Below, in pieces: positions 53,509-64,000 of a stretch of DNA of 64,000 bases. Position 1 is the first letter of the stretch, and the number at the start of each line of letters is the position of its first letter. A program made the position numbers and the translations under genes. The notes beneath the pieces were generated by a model, which had not been told where the DNA came from, made no database searches, and was given only the letters and a program-made list of their open reading frames with translations. Source of the DNA: Torymus aiolomorphi (lineage: Eukaryota > Arthropoda > Insecta > Hymenoptera > Torymidae); NCBI GenBank assembly GCA_036365515.1, contig CM070873.1, positions 42,415,807 through 42,479,806 on the forward strand, read 5' to 3'.

Positions 53509-56500
53509 TATAATGCCATTTTCATGTTACTTTGCCACACGACTCTATGCAAAAATAATCCGCCGTCGACAACATGTGTTATCTTTGATGGTACGTTTAT
53601 ACTCGGTAATGAATCAAAATTGAGGTAGAATGCGGATTTAGATGTTTTCCGCATGCCATTTTCATCAAACAATGACAGCGGAATCGGCGATAGTTCATAC
53701 GAACTACAATACTCTTTCATATCGTCTTGGTTTTGAATATTGAGCGAAATTTTTTGGAAAATTAGCAACGGTGAGATATACACATCCTCATTTGCACTAT
53801 TTTTTATAGTGGAGTTCGCATATTTTACGTCAGTAAACTTTTTATTTGACGCCTCATCCATCAAAATCTTTCCTAATTCAAAAGCTTTGTGGCAATTCAC
53901 GAGCGATAAATCACCAATCACTCCGGAATATATACCAATTAATTTATCGCTTTCTGGGAATGGATCAAATGTATTAAAAAAGTCCTGCAGTTTTTTAAGT
54001 CATCTGCGTCTCTGGAGATACGAGAAACTCGATTGTCGACATGCTGTTCAGATGTAGCAAATGTCATGTTGCAAAATAGCTCTATGGCATTGCTGACCTC
54101 TAATGCAGCTGCCCTTGACAACACCCATTTTCCAATGACATTTTCCGTGAGTCCACGGCCGTGTGTCAAGCCTCCAGCGCATTTCATTGACCGCATCAAA
54201 ACCTGCTCGATGGTCATATCAGACCATAATCCGCACCAAAAGCGATTTGAACGTCTTATCGTATGAAAGCCCTGCTTACAGAATTTATCATATTCCACTA
54301 TATCCATGCTTTCTTTTAAATTAACCATCTGTTGGACGTACAAAAGACACGCCTTAGCGTATAAATGATGACCTGAAGCGAAAAAAAAGTATCATTAACG
54401 TTACTGTTTCTACATGTTGGTCAAAATTACCAGAACGTTCTGCATCTATGTATCTTTGCAGTAAATAAATTAGTTTAAAATATTGTAGCCACAGTTGACT
54501 TGTTGGGCCATTATTTTCTAAATTCGTTATTACCGATGAAAATTTTATTTGTACGCTTTTCATTAAGAAAGTCATTAAATAATTTTCAAAATTTTCGGTT
54601 CCTACTTTTTGTAAATTATCATCTAAAAACGTTTTCTCTTCTTCTGTAAATTCTATTTTTTCTAAAATAATAGTAGCAAGCGCAGCTTGTACTAAAAGGT
54701 GACCTCGCACAGACCTCGAAAAAGCATGACCTGTTAAAGCCTTATCCGCTGATAATTCGGCGTATATCGTCGAAAAAGCTTCTTTCAGGCCGCTACCTGC
54801 CATTATATTACCAATAGCGCCAAGAAAAGACATCGCAAGATGAAATCCTCCTAATCGTGGGATTACTGAGCGGATATTATGGGGATCGTTATCTGCCTCT
54901 ATAGAAGCGACGATTTCGCTAGCTTTCATGTATAAAGGCAAATCAAACGTTACAAAGCAGTGCTTTTGATTATTTGCATTTGCTCTCCGTCGTGCATCGA
55001 TTAAAGATGTTAAAATTGTTGTATGGTCGCTCGGTGGCGCTTTAATAAACGGCAAAGCAATAATTCTCGTCGTACAAAAATCATTATTCAATAAATGAAA
55101 TTTATTCATAAATCCGTGCCAATTCGGGGTCTTCCGTGGTGCAGTATGCTTGCCGTAAAAATATAAAAAATCGATCGCTTTGATTTCAATTGTAAAGTCA
55201 GCACGATGTATTTCTTTCCAATTACGTATAGTTATATTATCTAATTTGAATGGCTTGTTATTCTTAAAATCGGTCAATGGAAGGAAACCGAACGTGCCAT
55301 CAGTACTAGTAGATAATGTTCCTTTTAAACGAGGCACACAATTATTAAAATTAACCGAACTTGATGGAGTCGCACACATAATACCGCCCATACAATGAAA
55401 CGTATTTTTGCCATCAATGGTGGCTGTATTATGGTCCGCATTATCATATACGAATTGCAAATAGGTATCTCCAATGAAATCGAAATGTTCAGGGTCATTA
55501 ACGAGGGAGTTTTCGAATCGTACTGTTTCTGCGTAGGACTCACAGAGCCCAATATTGTAGAGACAATCTATTAAACCTCGTGCTGCAAATTTCGTATGTA
55601 TCATACATGAAAGTCCTAATAATATAGGCGATGAAAAGGATCGTGGTCGCATAGATGATATTAAAATATGGGCTGCGGTAACAATTCTGTTTTCCCACTT
55701 ATCCCAAGATCCATTTTTTCGCTCATGTTTATGAGTTTTTATAAGAATTTCGAGCATTAGTTGCAACGTTTCCGGAATATCTTTAATGTTATTTAAGAAA
55801 TCCGTTGGCGTATTATAATTCTCTAAGTCAACTTTCATAGCCCTAACATCTTGTAGAATAAAATGACTGGCTAATTCCACTATTCTCAACCTTTCTTCTT
55901 TTTCATTTACTTTGCGATTTGAATACCAGCTATCTTGTATACATTTACCTAACGTTTGTTTAAAACAAATAAAACGATCATTTGAGCTAGAATAAATTAC
56001 TATTTCATCTTCGAAATGATTTTTTAAAAGTATTTCTATGCGACCAAGTCGGGGTAGATCAGTATCTCCGAACTTATTTACATATATTTGTAATATATCT
56101 TTTAAAGAAAATTGACACTGATCGCTATTCTCCAATAAATAGTTGATAATAAAAGATAATAAGTTACTCATATCTTCGGTTATCGGTCTACCCTTAACAT
56201 TACAAGGACTATATGAGTAAAATACGCTTAAGCATTTCGAGTGATAATAAACGGTGTTTTCTATATAATAATTATCAGATTCTTTTTCAAATTAGATAAC
56301 CGCGACGCTAGAATTTTATTCTCTTCGCTTTTAGGGAGAGCTTGTAACTGCGCCAAAATATTATCGATAGTCTCCTGCTTTGAAACGCGGGTTAAATTTT
56401 GCTTACAACTGTGACATTGATTCGAACAAAAAAAACAATGAGTTGAGAAAGCGAACCCTCGTCCTTCTTTACAACGATTTCGGTCTTTTAACCATGTTAA

Positions 56501-56810
56501 TGCCGATGCTGCTAACGCCCTTTTTATATTAGACTCCCTCGTATAGAGAGTTTGACAAGTTTTATGTACTGTGATTTCTTTTAATTTTTGTAACTTTAAA
56601 TGCTTCTTATCTTTTCTTTTATGACTGGCTAGAATAAGATTATTAATGGCCCGTTCTTTCAATATGTGCGATTTAGATGGTTCATTAGGCTTGTCGCAAA
56701 GTAAACAAATTTCATCGTCGTCAAGCCACTCCTGTTCGTCTTCCATAGCTTGTGTATTTTCATCGTGCCTGAATAAAAAAATATTAATGGAATACGTAAA
56801 GTTAAAATTC

Positions 56811-57591
56811 ATATATGTGCAAATCTCACGAAAGATGCGACAAAACCTGAAATCACGTTTTGAAAATTTTTTTTCGAGCACACCTTCGAAACCTGGTTTT
56901 TCCTATTGTTTGTAGTATATAAAATGAAGATCCGCAGTTGTACAGCGTCCATCAAGTTGCCTATTTTTTCTAGAACAACTTCTTACTTTTTAAGAAAATG
57001 GCAAAAAAAGCCCTTCTCTTCAAACCTCAGCTATTTAGCCCAGAAACGATCTACTCAAAGTTTTCAAACAGAAATTAAAACTAGCAAAAAAGAGCTTTAA
57101 TTCTTTCTTTTTTAAATTAAAAAATGTTGATTCCTTCAAAAGTTACAAGGGTTTGAAGTTGAACGTCGAAAAGGCATTAAAATGCTCTCAAAGTCGGCGC
57201 GTCCGATTCCTGCGATTTTTTGCATTTTTATGCTTTTTCGACGTTCAACTTCAAATCCTTGTAACTTTTGAAGAAATCAACATTTTAACTTTTAAAAAAG
57301 GAATTAAAACTCTTTTTTTCATGTTTTAATTTCTTTTTGTAAACTTTGAGTAGATCGCTTGTGGGCTAAATAACTGAGGTTTGAAGAGAAGGGCTTTTTT
57401 TGCCATTTTCTTAAAAAGTAAGAAGTGGTTCTAGAAAAAATAGGCAACTTGATGGACGATGCTCAACCACGAATTTCTCTTATACATACCACAAACAACG
57501 AGAAAAACCAGGTTTGGTAGGTGTGCTCCAAAAAAATTTTCAAATCGTGATTTCGGGTTTTGTCGCATCTTTCGTGAGATTTGCACATATA
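56811..57591. mobile_element. 780 bp foldback in intron 1 of the large gene
   Basis: ATATATGTGCAAATCTCACG, AAAGATGCGACAAAACC at the left; GGTTTTGTCGCATCTTTCGT, GAGATTTGCACATATA at the right. Pairing runs through CCTATTTTTTCTAGAAC, AAGCCCTTCTCTTCAAACCT, TTTTGAAGTTGAACGTCGAA-type blocks to a centre of about 25 bp (CGGCGCGTCCGATTCCTGCG) near 57205. Arms about 380 bp. Sequence before the exon 2 acceptor is in this element, so an ORF start at 56881 is artefactual. Confidence 0.8.
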
Positions 57592-57610
57592 CGTTCGTCG
57601 TGGAGAAAAT

Positions 57611-57750
57611 TAGTATATGCACCACGGGAGTAAGTAAAGAATCCATCAGATCGCATATAATTGTCGCCCGAGCCTTCGGCTCGAGCGACAATTATATGCG
57701 ATCTGAGACATTCTTTACTTTATTAGTGTCTATAGTGTGCATAATCTACT
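57611..57750. repeat. Long hairpin element (CGAGCCTTCGGCTCG loop)
   Basis: GTAAAGAATCCATCAGATCG, CATATAATTGTCGC pairs with GCGACAATTATATGCGATCT, GAGACATTCTTTAC around CCGAGCCTTCGGCTCGA. Outer ends TAGTATATGCACCAC and GTGTGCATAATCTACT also pair. It too lies in intron 1. Confidence 0.75.
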
Positions 57751-57883
57751 ATTAGTGTGAACACGACCGAGTAAATAATTTTTCATTTAATTTTAATAAG
57801 ACTGTTTAATTTGGGTGTTTTTGCAATAACATTTACCTAACATTCGTAGATGTAGATGCTTCTGCCTCGTCGGTAAGCTCCAT

Positions 57884-58266
57884 TACGATGTTTTGTATAC
57901 TGATCTTGTATACTGATTATCTAGGAATTTTAATAAAATATAATTAATATTTACGACTCTTATATTAAATTTAACTAATGAGAATCAGTATTATATACCA
58001 CTTGTATAACAACACACATCGAGTGTTTTAAATACTTTCAAAGTCTTATTAACAATCTAAATTATTATTAATTTTTAATTGTTATTTATAATGTAAATTT
58101 ATAAAGTAATGTTTCTTAAACTCAAATAACAGGCACAAATTAATAAAACAATTATTGAAAAGAAATTTTGAAATATATAAATATACATACAAATACGCCA
58201 CACTTATACACTATATACACATGAATAAAAAAAAAAAATAAAAAAAAGAATTAGAAAAAATGGAAC
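57884..58266. other. AT-rich upstream region of the large gene
   Basis: No clear TATA box with start site could be fixed. Nothing else seen. Confidence 0.35.
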
Positions 58267-58346
58267 CGTGATAGTATCGGGGATCGAACTCCGTCCGCTT
58301 GAGTGAGAATCAAGTGTCTCTGCAACTTGGCTATCCTTCACACTGC
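58267..58346 (-). other. tRNA-like relic (CTC anticodon loop)
   Basis: Minus strand: acceptor-like GTGAAGG with CTATCAC (6 of 7 pair); a perfect anticodon arm CTTGA-TTCTCAC-TCAAG (anticodon CTC, Glu-type); a T-loop GAGTTCGATCCCCG. The T-stem is mismatched and two extra bases precede the acceptor strand, so this is a tRNA pseudogene or SINE head rather than a working tRNA. Confidence 0.45.
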
Positions 58347-59934
58347 TATTTGCTCTTTCTACTCAAATGATTAAACAGAATGCCGGCAATACCGATTCCA
58401 TTTATACTCGTACACTTTCAAACTTATTCTGTTCATGAAGCTATATTACTTATAATAAAATTTAAGTTGATTTAAACCTCAAGTTATATAAAAAAAACGC
58501 TACGAATTAGAAAAAAAAGTTTTTCAATTCAACAAAGATTTTTCAAAAACAAGAACCTAAAGTAACCGGATTTTAGCATGCTACTGATAAACTAAAATAT
58601 TTTACAAGAGACTACTTGATTAAAAATTATCCTGTTTTGATTTCTGATTGTTACAAAGACTTTCACCTATACTACATATACTACAATAAAAATTATACAT
58701 ACTTTTGTGTGCACCTCGTATAATGAATGTACAGTACGGTGTCGACTCCACTCCAAAAACTTGATATTACACAATAAAATCACTGAACTTATTATTAATT
58801 TAATACAATTAAAATTAAGAAAAATTAACAATTTTAATATTTTAAAATAATTAAAATATTAGTAATAATTAAGTAGCTATTTATAAAATAAACACATGTA
58901 TCAAATATGCTTTGCAAAGGTATAGTAGCTAGAGTCTCGGTGGCAACTGTAGTATAAACAGCTGAAAAGACCGTTGGTAGCGTCGCTTTCTCCTTCTTTG
59001 ACCGCTTCAGTCCACGATATACAATAGTATGGTATAGTGGAAGAAAGTGGGAACAGAACAGAGTGGAGCGAATAGCATTACTGTACTGTATATACAAGCA
59101 GATGTTCCGAGCGTAAACGTCCTTGATTATATAATACACGCCCGAGTAGATACGTATATACCTGCTTCAAATCTCAAGCAAAATTAGCGTTTCTGTTCAT
59201 TTTTCATCAAATAAAAGTGCAGAATCGGTTTAGTTGGGTTGAGTTACCCCGAAATAAAAAAAAATGATTAAAATAGCTCCTCTAGTTTCTGAGGAAATTA
59301 AAAGCAAAGATCTGTGCGTTGCGCGCAGCGCGTTCTATTACTATATATATCGGCTCCCCTCAGCCACCGCGCGCCCCCCACCATTCCGCCACTTCCGTGC
59401 GCTCGGGCGTTTTTGATCAACTTTGACAGCTGTTTTCAGGTATAAAACAGTACTTAATCAAAAATCCAAGATAGACGTTTTATAGTTCAACATTTGAACT
59501 TCAAAATCATTTTTGATAATTAAAATCGGATAACCCGTAGAGCATACAGCCTCGCTCAAAAATAGCCTACTCAAAAATTGAAATCGCGATTACGCAAAAA
59601 CTAATAATCGCACAGTCCCTGATTTTCGCACACATAAAGTACATGTGAATTACTATCAATTCGCCAGAGATATTCGCCACATCTTTAAAAATGGCGGATA
59701 TATGAATTTTTCAAGAAACGCTCATTTTTTCGGTTTTTCACGTTTTTCTCCGTAACTAATCGTCCGATCGATTCGATCAACATCTAGTTTTGTTTGTAAT
59801 TTCATTTACTACAATTTATCTCATTGGACCATCAAGATCGGTCCACTAGTTTCGGCTATAAAAGCAAAAAACCATAAAAAAGCGCTTTTTTTGCATTAAA
59901 TTATTAATAACAATATATATAGAACGGAGCTGCT
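58347..59934. other. Intergenic; possible non-autonomous repeat
   Basis: 58834-59139 is open on the minus strand (101 codons) but has no domain. 59270-59934 looks like a repeat-type sequence: a GC block (CAGCCACCGCGCGCCCCCC) followed by short phrases such as GGCGGATATATGAATTTTTC and CGTCCGATCGATTCGATCAA. No gene supported. Confidence 0.3.
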
Positions 59935-60055
59935 AGTCGAGTTTATATACCACTTATACTGTGGATTATTCTGCGTACAATAGCGTTTACCGCTTACTAA
60001 TAAGATTTATGGCACGAAAACGCTGATTTTTTTCTCTATTGACTGGCCTATTGTA
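59935..60055. repeat. Inverted duplicate, right copy
   Basis: Reverse complement of 53396-53508: TTATATACCACTTATACTGT, GGATTATTCTGCGTACAATA, GCGTTTACCGCTTACTAATA, AGATTTATGGCACG; then a looser match (TCTCTATTGACTGGCCTA). Confidence 0.7.
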
Positions 60056-60057
60056 GG

Positions 60058-60255
60058 TAACTGTAAATAACTATTAATTGCGGTTTTAAAAGTCTTCATT
60101 TTTACAGTTTTTATTTTATTTCTAATTATTTAAAACTGTAAATAATTGTAAATAACTGATTATAACTGTAAATGACTGCAAATAACTGCAAATACCTGTT
60201 ATTTACAGCTATTTACAATTTTTTAAGATTATGTACTATTATTTCCAGTTATTAA
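60058..60255. repeat. TGTAAATAAC-rich repeat
   Basis: Multiple AACTGTAAATAAC and CTGCAAATAACTG units, related to the MITE at 37077-37456. Confidence 0.5.
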
Positions 60256-60379
60256 CATTCATTAGTTCCACTAAGGATGCGATCCATAGAGAATCGCGTT
60301 ACTTTCACGCTTCACTAATGTACATATAGAATAGTCATTAAATTTGGAAAAATTCTGACTAATACACAATCACTTAAAT

Positions 60380-60625
60380 GGTTATCAAAACGTCCGTCGC
60401 CGCTCCACCTAATCTTCGTCCCCATCTCCAGTTTACATATATACCCCCAACGACGCCTGAAATTACAATTACAATTATACTCCTTTTGTTCCAGCGTTGT
60501 CCTTTACCCATTACTGGGCCGGTCGTTATAGCGAGCCGAAAAGTGGAGAAACCCAAGGCTAATGGGTCTAGAAGAGATTCGCAAAGGAATGGTCCCGATC
60601 GAGGATAATCGCTTTTGGTGCGAGA
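60380..60625. other. Weak GC island J with strand switch
   Basis: Left: CCGTCGCCGCTCCACCTAAT, CTTCGTCCCCATCTCC. Right: GGAGAAACCCAAGGC, GGGTCTAGAAGAGATTCGCA, AAGGAATGG. 60256-60380 and 60626-61160 hold no gene that I can support. Confidence 0.3.
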
Positions 60626-61166
60626 TAAATTCTAAGAAGACGTACGTATGATAATTGTAAATGGAAATGTTTCTAAAAGAGAGAGAATGTGACGTTTTGC
60701 TCCCTGAAATAAATACAACTCTCGGAATAAACACGAATACTTTACGACAGCATATGCGAAAAAATTTTGTATTTTGAAAAACAAATTGCTAGGATCTTCT
60801 GTGCCTACTAAAAATAAAGAAAGTGTTGCTATTTGTAAATAATCACTATTTATTGTAGTATGGCGGTGAGGGTTGGCGGTAAGAATTGTGCAGCTTTTCT
60901 AGACGCCACTGTGGTGGCTTTCCGGTACATTGGCACCTATTACACACAAAAGGGAACATAAACATTAACCTGGCTGGAATTGTTTCATCAACAACAGTTT
61001 ATTCACTCAAGGGGCTAAATATTATTGCCAAAGTCGGACCCTCGCGCCCTGTACACTCTATTAACTCAAGTCTCTACTTTTGCAGATGTTTCCGGAACTA
61101 TTCGTATTTCAGGTATGGTCTGGCCCTAAATCCCCCACCACCGACACTGACCGCTCGGCCGGCCTT

Positions 61167-61200
61167 TATAAATAAGGGCAACTGCTGTGGTGAATCACAC
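61167..61200 (+). promoter_or_regulatory. TATA box and initiator of the SIM-exon gene
   Basis: TATAAATA at 61167-61174; an insect initiator-like TCACAC with its A at 61197, exactly 30 bases downstream. The region from 61197 to the donor at 61358 has no ATG, as expected of an untranslated first exon. Confidence 0.55.
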
Positions 61201-61629
61201 TGTTCAACTTCACATAGACCTGGACACATCAACTAGTTTTGTTTTAGCTCTCAGCTGTTCTCTCAAGTTCGAACGATACTTGCAATATTTTTGAAGACTG
61301 TAACTTTTGTCTTTATATTTTGCCAATTATTAATTGTACGTCCAAGAAATTGTACCGGTAAGTTCAAGTTTAAGTTATTTCTCTTATATAGAGCTCTCAA
61401 AATTGTTCTAACATTTTTCTCGTGTGTTTTACAATATTGCATTACATTATATTTTATGTAACTTTTACCTTGACAATTAACATTATTAGTTGAAATTTGC
61501 TTGCTAAACTTTGAAAAATCTCGCTGAACGAGAGTGCGAATATCATGTTATGTCCTTATTGTTTTCACTATAATTCTGGGTACTTTTCCGTCTCTAATCT
61601 AATTGAATATTTTCTTGATACCCACAGAT

Positions 61630-62484
61630 ATGGAGACTACTCCAACGATTTGTATCGTTGACTTGACGGGCGAGAACTCAACCTGGTCGTGCTGCGACGT
61701 CGACTTTAAACTCCACGATGGAGAGGCGCTCGAGACGATGGAAGTAGAAATAGCCAAAACAAATTGCCCTGGTAAGTTGAATCTTCTTTTCTTTTTAATG
61801 TTCATTTGCAAGATTAATAAATATTCCACACACATTCGGTGTTTACAGTTAAATCTAATAATATAACTTTATTTTCAACAGTTGGCATTGCAGAACGCCG
61901 CAAGGCGAAAAAGAGCGAGCAGCGAGCGAAACCTACAGAGATGGAGACTACTCCAACGACTTATATCGTTGACTTGACGGGCGAGGACTCAACCTCATTA
62001 TCGTGCTGCGACAGCGATTTTAAACTCCACGATGGAGAGGCGCTCGAAACGACGGAAATAGAAGCAGCCAAAACAATTTGCCCTGGTAAGTTGAATCTTC
62101 TTCTCTTTTTAATGTTCATTTTGGGCAATATACCAAACATATTCGGTGTTTACGGTTAAACCTAATAATATAACTTTATTTTCAGCAGTTGGCATCGCAG
62201 AACGCCCCAGGACGAAGCTGATCGAGCCGCGAGCGAAACATACGAGGCGTCAAAATAAAAAATTTGAAAAGCTGCGCAGGGTTAAAAAATTGATTGAGGA
62301 GGACTTAAAAATTTGGATGCAGGAGACCTCCATGGCCCTAAAGCAGGAGGCCGCTAAGCGAAGCATCTCGGATGTATCGCTGTCCGCGATACTGGAGAAA
62401 AGTCCTTCTCCACTATTTCCTGCAGTGCTGCTTCAGGTGCTGAAAATCCGACGCCGAATGAAGGCCCAGTGGGGACGGCCATGA
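61630..62484 (+). CDS. Spliced gene with duplicated IVDLTGE (SIM-like) exon
   Basis: Untranslated exon 1 about 61197-61357 (donor CCG/GTAAGT); exon 2 61628-61771, ATG at 61630; exon 3 61882-62085; exon 4 62189-62484. Acceptors are CCCACAG, TTTTCAACAG and TTTTCAGCAG; donors are CCCTG/GTAAGT. Coding length 642 nt, 213 residues, no internal stop. Residues 1-47 and 68-114 are tandem copies: METTPT, IVDLTGE(N/D), DFKLHDGEALET, then AKT.CPVGIAER. IVDLT followed by acidic residues fits the SUMO-interacting motif consensus. Basic, helical C-terminal half: RRQNKKFEKLRRVKKLIEED, WMQETSMALKQEAAKRS. No known family recognised. Likely nuclear by composition (inference). AATAAA follows at about 62593 and 62783. 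The duplication includes the intron. Confidence 0.65.
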
Positions 62485-62588
62485 ATCAACCACAGACAGC
62501 GGCAACGAAGTCGTAAATGTGATTGGTGATGAAAATGAAGTTTATTTTCACGGCTGTCGAAGATGATGATGAAGAAGATGAAGAAAAC

Positions 62589-62600
62589 TGAAATAAAAGG
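62589..62600 (+). promoter_or_regulatory. Poly(A) signal of the SIM-exon gene
   Basis: AATAAA in GAAATAAAAGG, about 107 bases after the stop codon. A second AATAAA lies near 62783. Confidence 0.45.
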
Positions 62601-63228
62601 GCTAGAGTCAGAATCATGTACAGATTATTTATTGAGCTGGCCGACCGAGTGCGAGACTTCTCGAGAACGAAAAGAAAATGCGGTTTGTTATCTCGTCAAG
62701 AAGACAATACGTTAGTAAAGGCATATCGCACTAACAGATTTCACTGATAATGTAAGCGACGTCGTGTACCTAAAATACTGAAATAAAATTTTATATGTAA
62801 AAATCATTGAATTTTTAATAATCATTACTTTTCGGAAGTAATTTTTCCTTTGGCCAACCAGATACGATATAATATAAATAAATAATAGTGTAACATCCCA
62901 TTTTTTGATATATGGAAACGTACGAAAACGTACACGAACGAATATATATATATATATTATACATTTCTCGAAAGGGGTTTCTAAAGCCCGTTTTTTTATA
63001 TATAGTTTATCGAGCCCGATTTTGATTATGCAGCCCGGGTTTCATAATATTTCTAAATATAGGGGTTTATGCGGCCCGACCTAGAGTCTATAACCCCAGG
63101 GTCCATTATTTCTTTAGTCACTTGCCATAGGGAATTCTGGGCTGTAGGTACTAATATACAGTCTTGGGCCACATAAACCCCGATAAGTGTATATTATATA
63201 TATATATATATATAAAATTGCAGATAAC
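62601..63228. repeat. Intergenic with an inverted GGGGTTTATG..GGCCC repeat
   Basis: AGGGGTTTATGCGGCCCGAC (about 63060-63080) is inverted as GGGCCACATAAACCCC (about 63165-63181). Related phrases (CGAGCCCGATTTTG, GCAGCCCGGG) precede it. No gene. Confidence 0.45.

Positions 63229-64000
<772 letters not shown>

Larger units (their letters stand above)
52160..57883 (-). pseudogene. Large transposon-associated gene with PIN-like C-terminus, frameshifted
   Basis: Exon 1 (57883-57837) starts ATG, reads MELTDEAEASTSTNVR and ends at a GTAAAT donor. Exon 2 opens after TTATTCAG at 56768 in matching phase. It encodes EICLLCDKPNE, an IKRALAASALTWL helix and a CFFCSNQCHSC zinc cluster, then VYYHSKCLSVF, KGRPITEDMS, ARGLIDCLYNIGLCESY, YDNADHNTATIDGKNTFHCM, GGFHLAMSFLGAIGNIMAGS, CAGGLTHGRGLTENVIGKW, SEQHVDNR, PIPLSLFDENGMRK.SKS and ITHVVDGGLFLHRVVW. 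This order is that of a widespread animal family of about 1000 or more residues that I recall as ending in a PIN/FEN1-like nuclease. Three one-base changes in homopolymers (near 56278, 54386 and 54007) shift the frame. After RVVW (53530) the rest is only weakly traceable (SNDNASKGQ at 53290). Not a known host gene. Confidence 0.6.

Noticed and set aside
58834..59139. 101-codon minus ORF
   Set aside because: No domain, no homologous copy in the window, AT-rich hydrophobic tail typical of chance ORFs.

Overview
The window looks like nuclear DNA of an arthropod, most likely an insect and plausibly a parasitoid wasp (inference). Reasons: AT-rich background, short spliceosomal introns, an insect-type GMC oxidoreductase, a mellifera-like mariner, Penelope-like remains and a very dense load of foldback and MITE-like repeats. 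It is gene-poor. Only one locus looks like an intact, spliced host-style gene; nearly everything else that codes is a decayed mobile-element gene.

Layout. 0-13 kb: two copies of a cysteine-rich transposon gene family on the minus strand (before 341, and 10.4-12.1 kb), a broken DDE/SWIM transposase (1.85-2.5 kb), a Penelope 3' end with a hammerhead-like motif (5.35-5.9 kb) and a CACTA-like transposase relic (6.8-7.65 kb). 13-15.4 kb: a pair of tRNA-derived SINE-like copies and MITEs. 16.1-18.3 kb: a three-exon GMC oxidoreductase with a TATA box and poly(A) signal but one in-frame stop and one frameshift. 18.6-21.6 kb: a pogo-like transposase relic, then a complete mariner with a nested 556 bp MITE. 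21.9-24 kb: small palindromic elements. 24.6-25.9 kb: a chimeric relic of two element families. 27.5-28.05 kb: an internally deleted transposase that keeps an open 200-codon frame. 28-36 kb: AT-rich DNA with tandem arrays, a coiled-coil fragment and a hammerhead motif inside an inverted repeat. 36-46 kb: GC-rich islands with a C/T-to-G/A strand switch, alternating with MITEs. 46-52 kb: nested palindromes and inverted-repeat elements. 52.2-57.9 kb: a large minus-strand gene of a transposon-associated family that I recall as ending in a PIN/FEN1-like region; it is broken by three single-base homopolymer changes and carries a 780 bp foldback in its first intron. 61.2-62.6 kb: a spliced gene with TATA box, initiator, untranslated first exon and a tandem duplication of an exon carrying an IVDLTGE motif that resembles a SUMO-interacting motif. 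The window ends in a (TA)n tract of about 340 bp.

The most unusual signals are (i) small palindromic elements that share flanks but carry different, still self-complementary, hairpin cores; (ii) the duplicated SIM-like exon gene; (iii) hammerhead-ribozyme-like motifs; (iv) repeated GC islands with an internal strand-composition switch. All family assignments come from reading translations by eye; no database search was possible.
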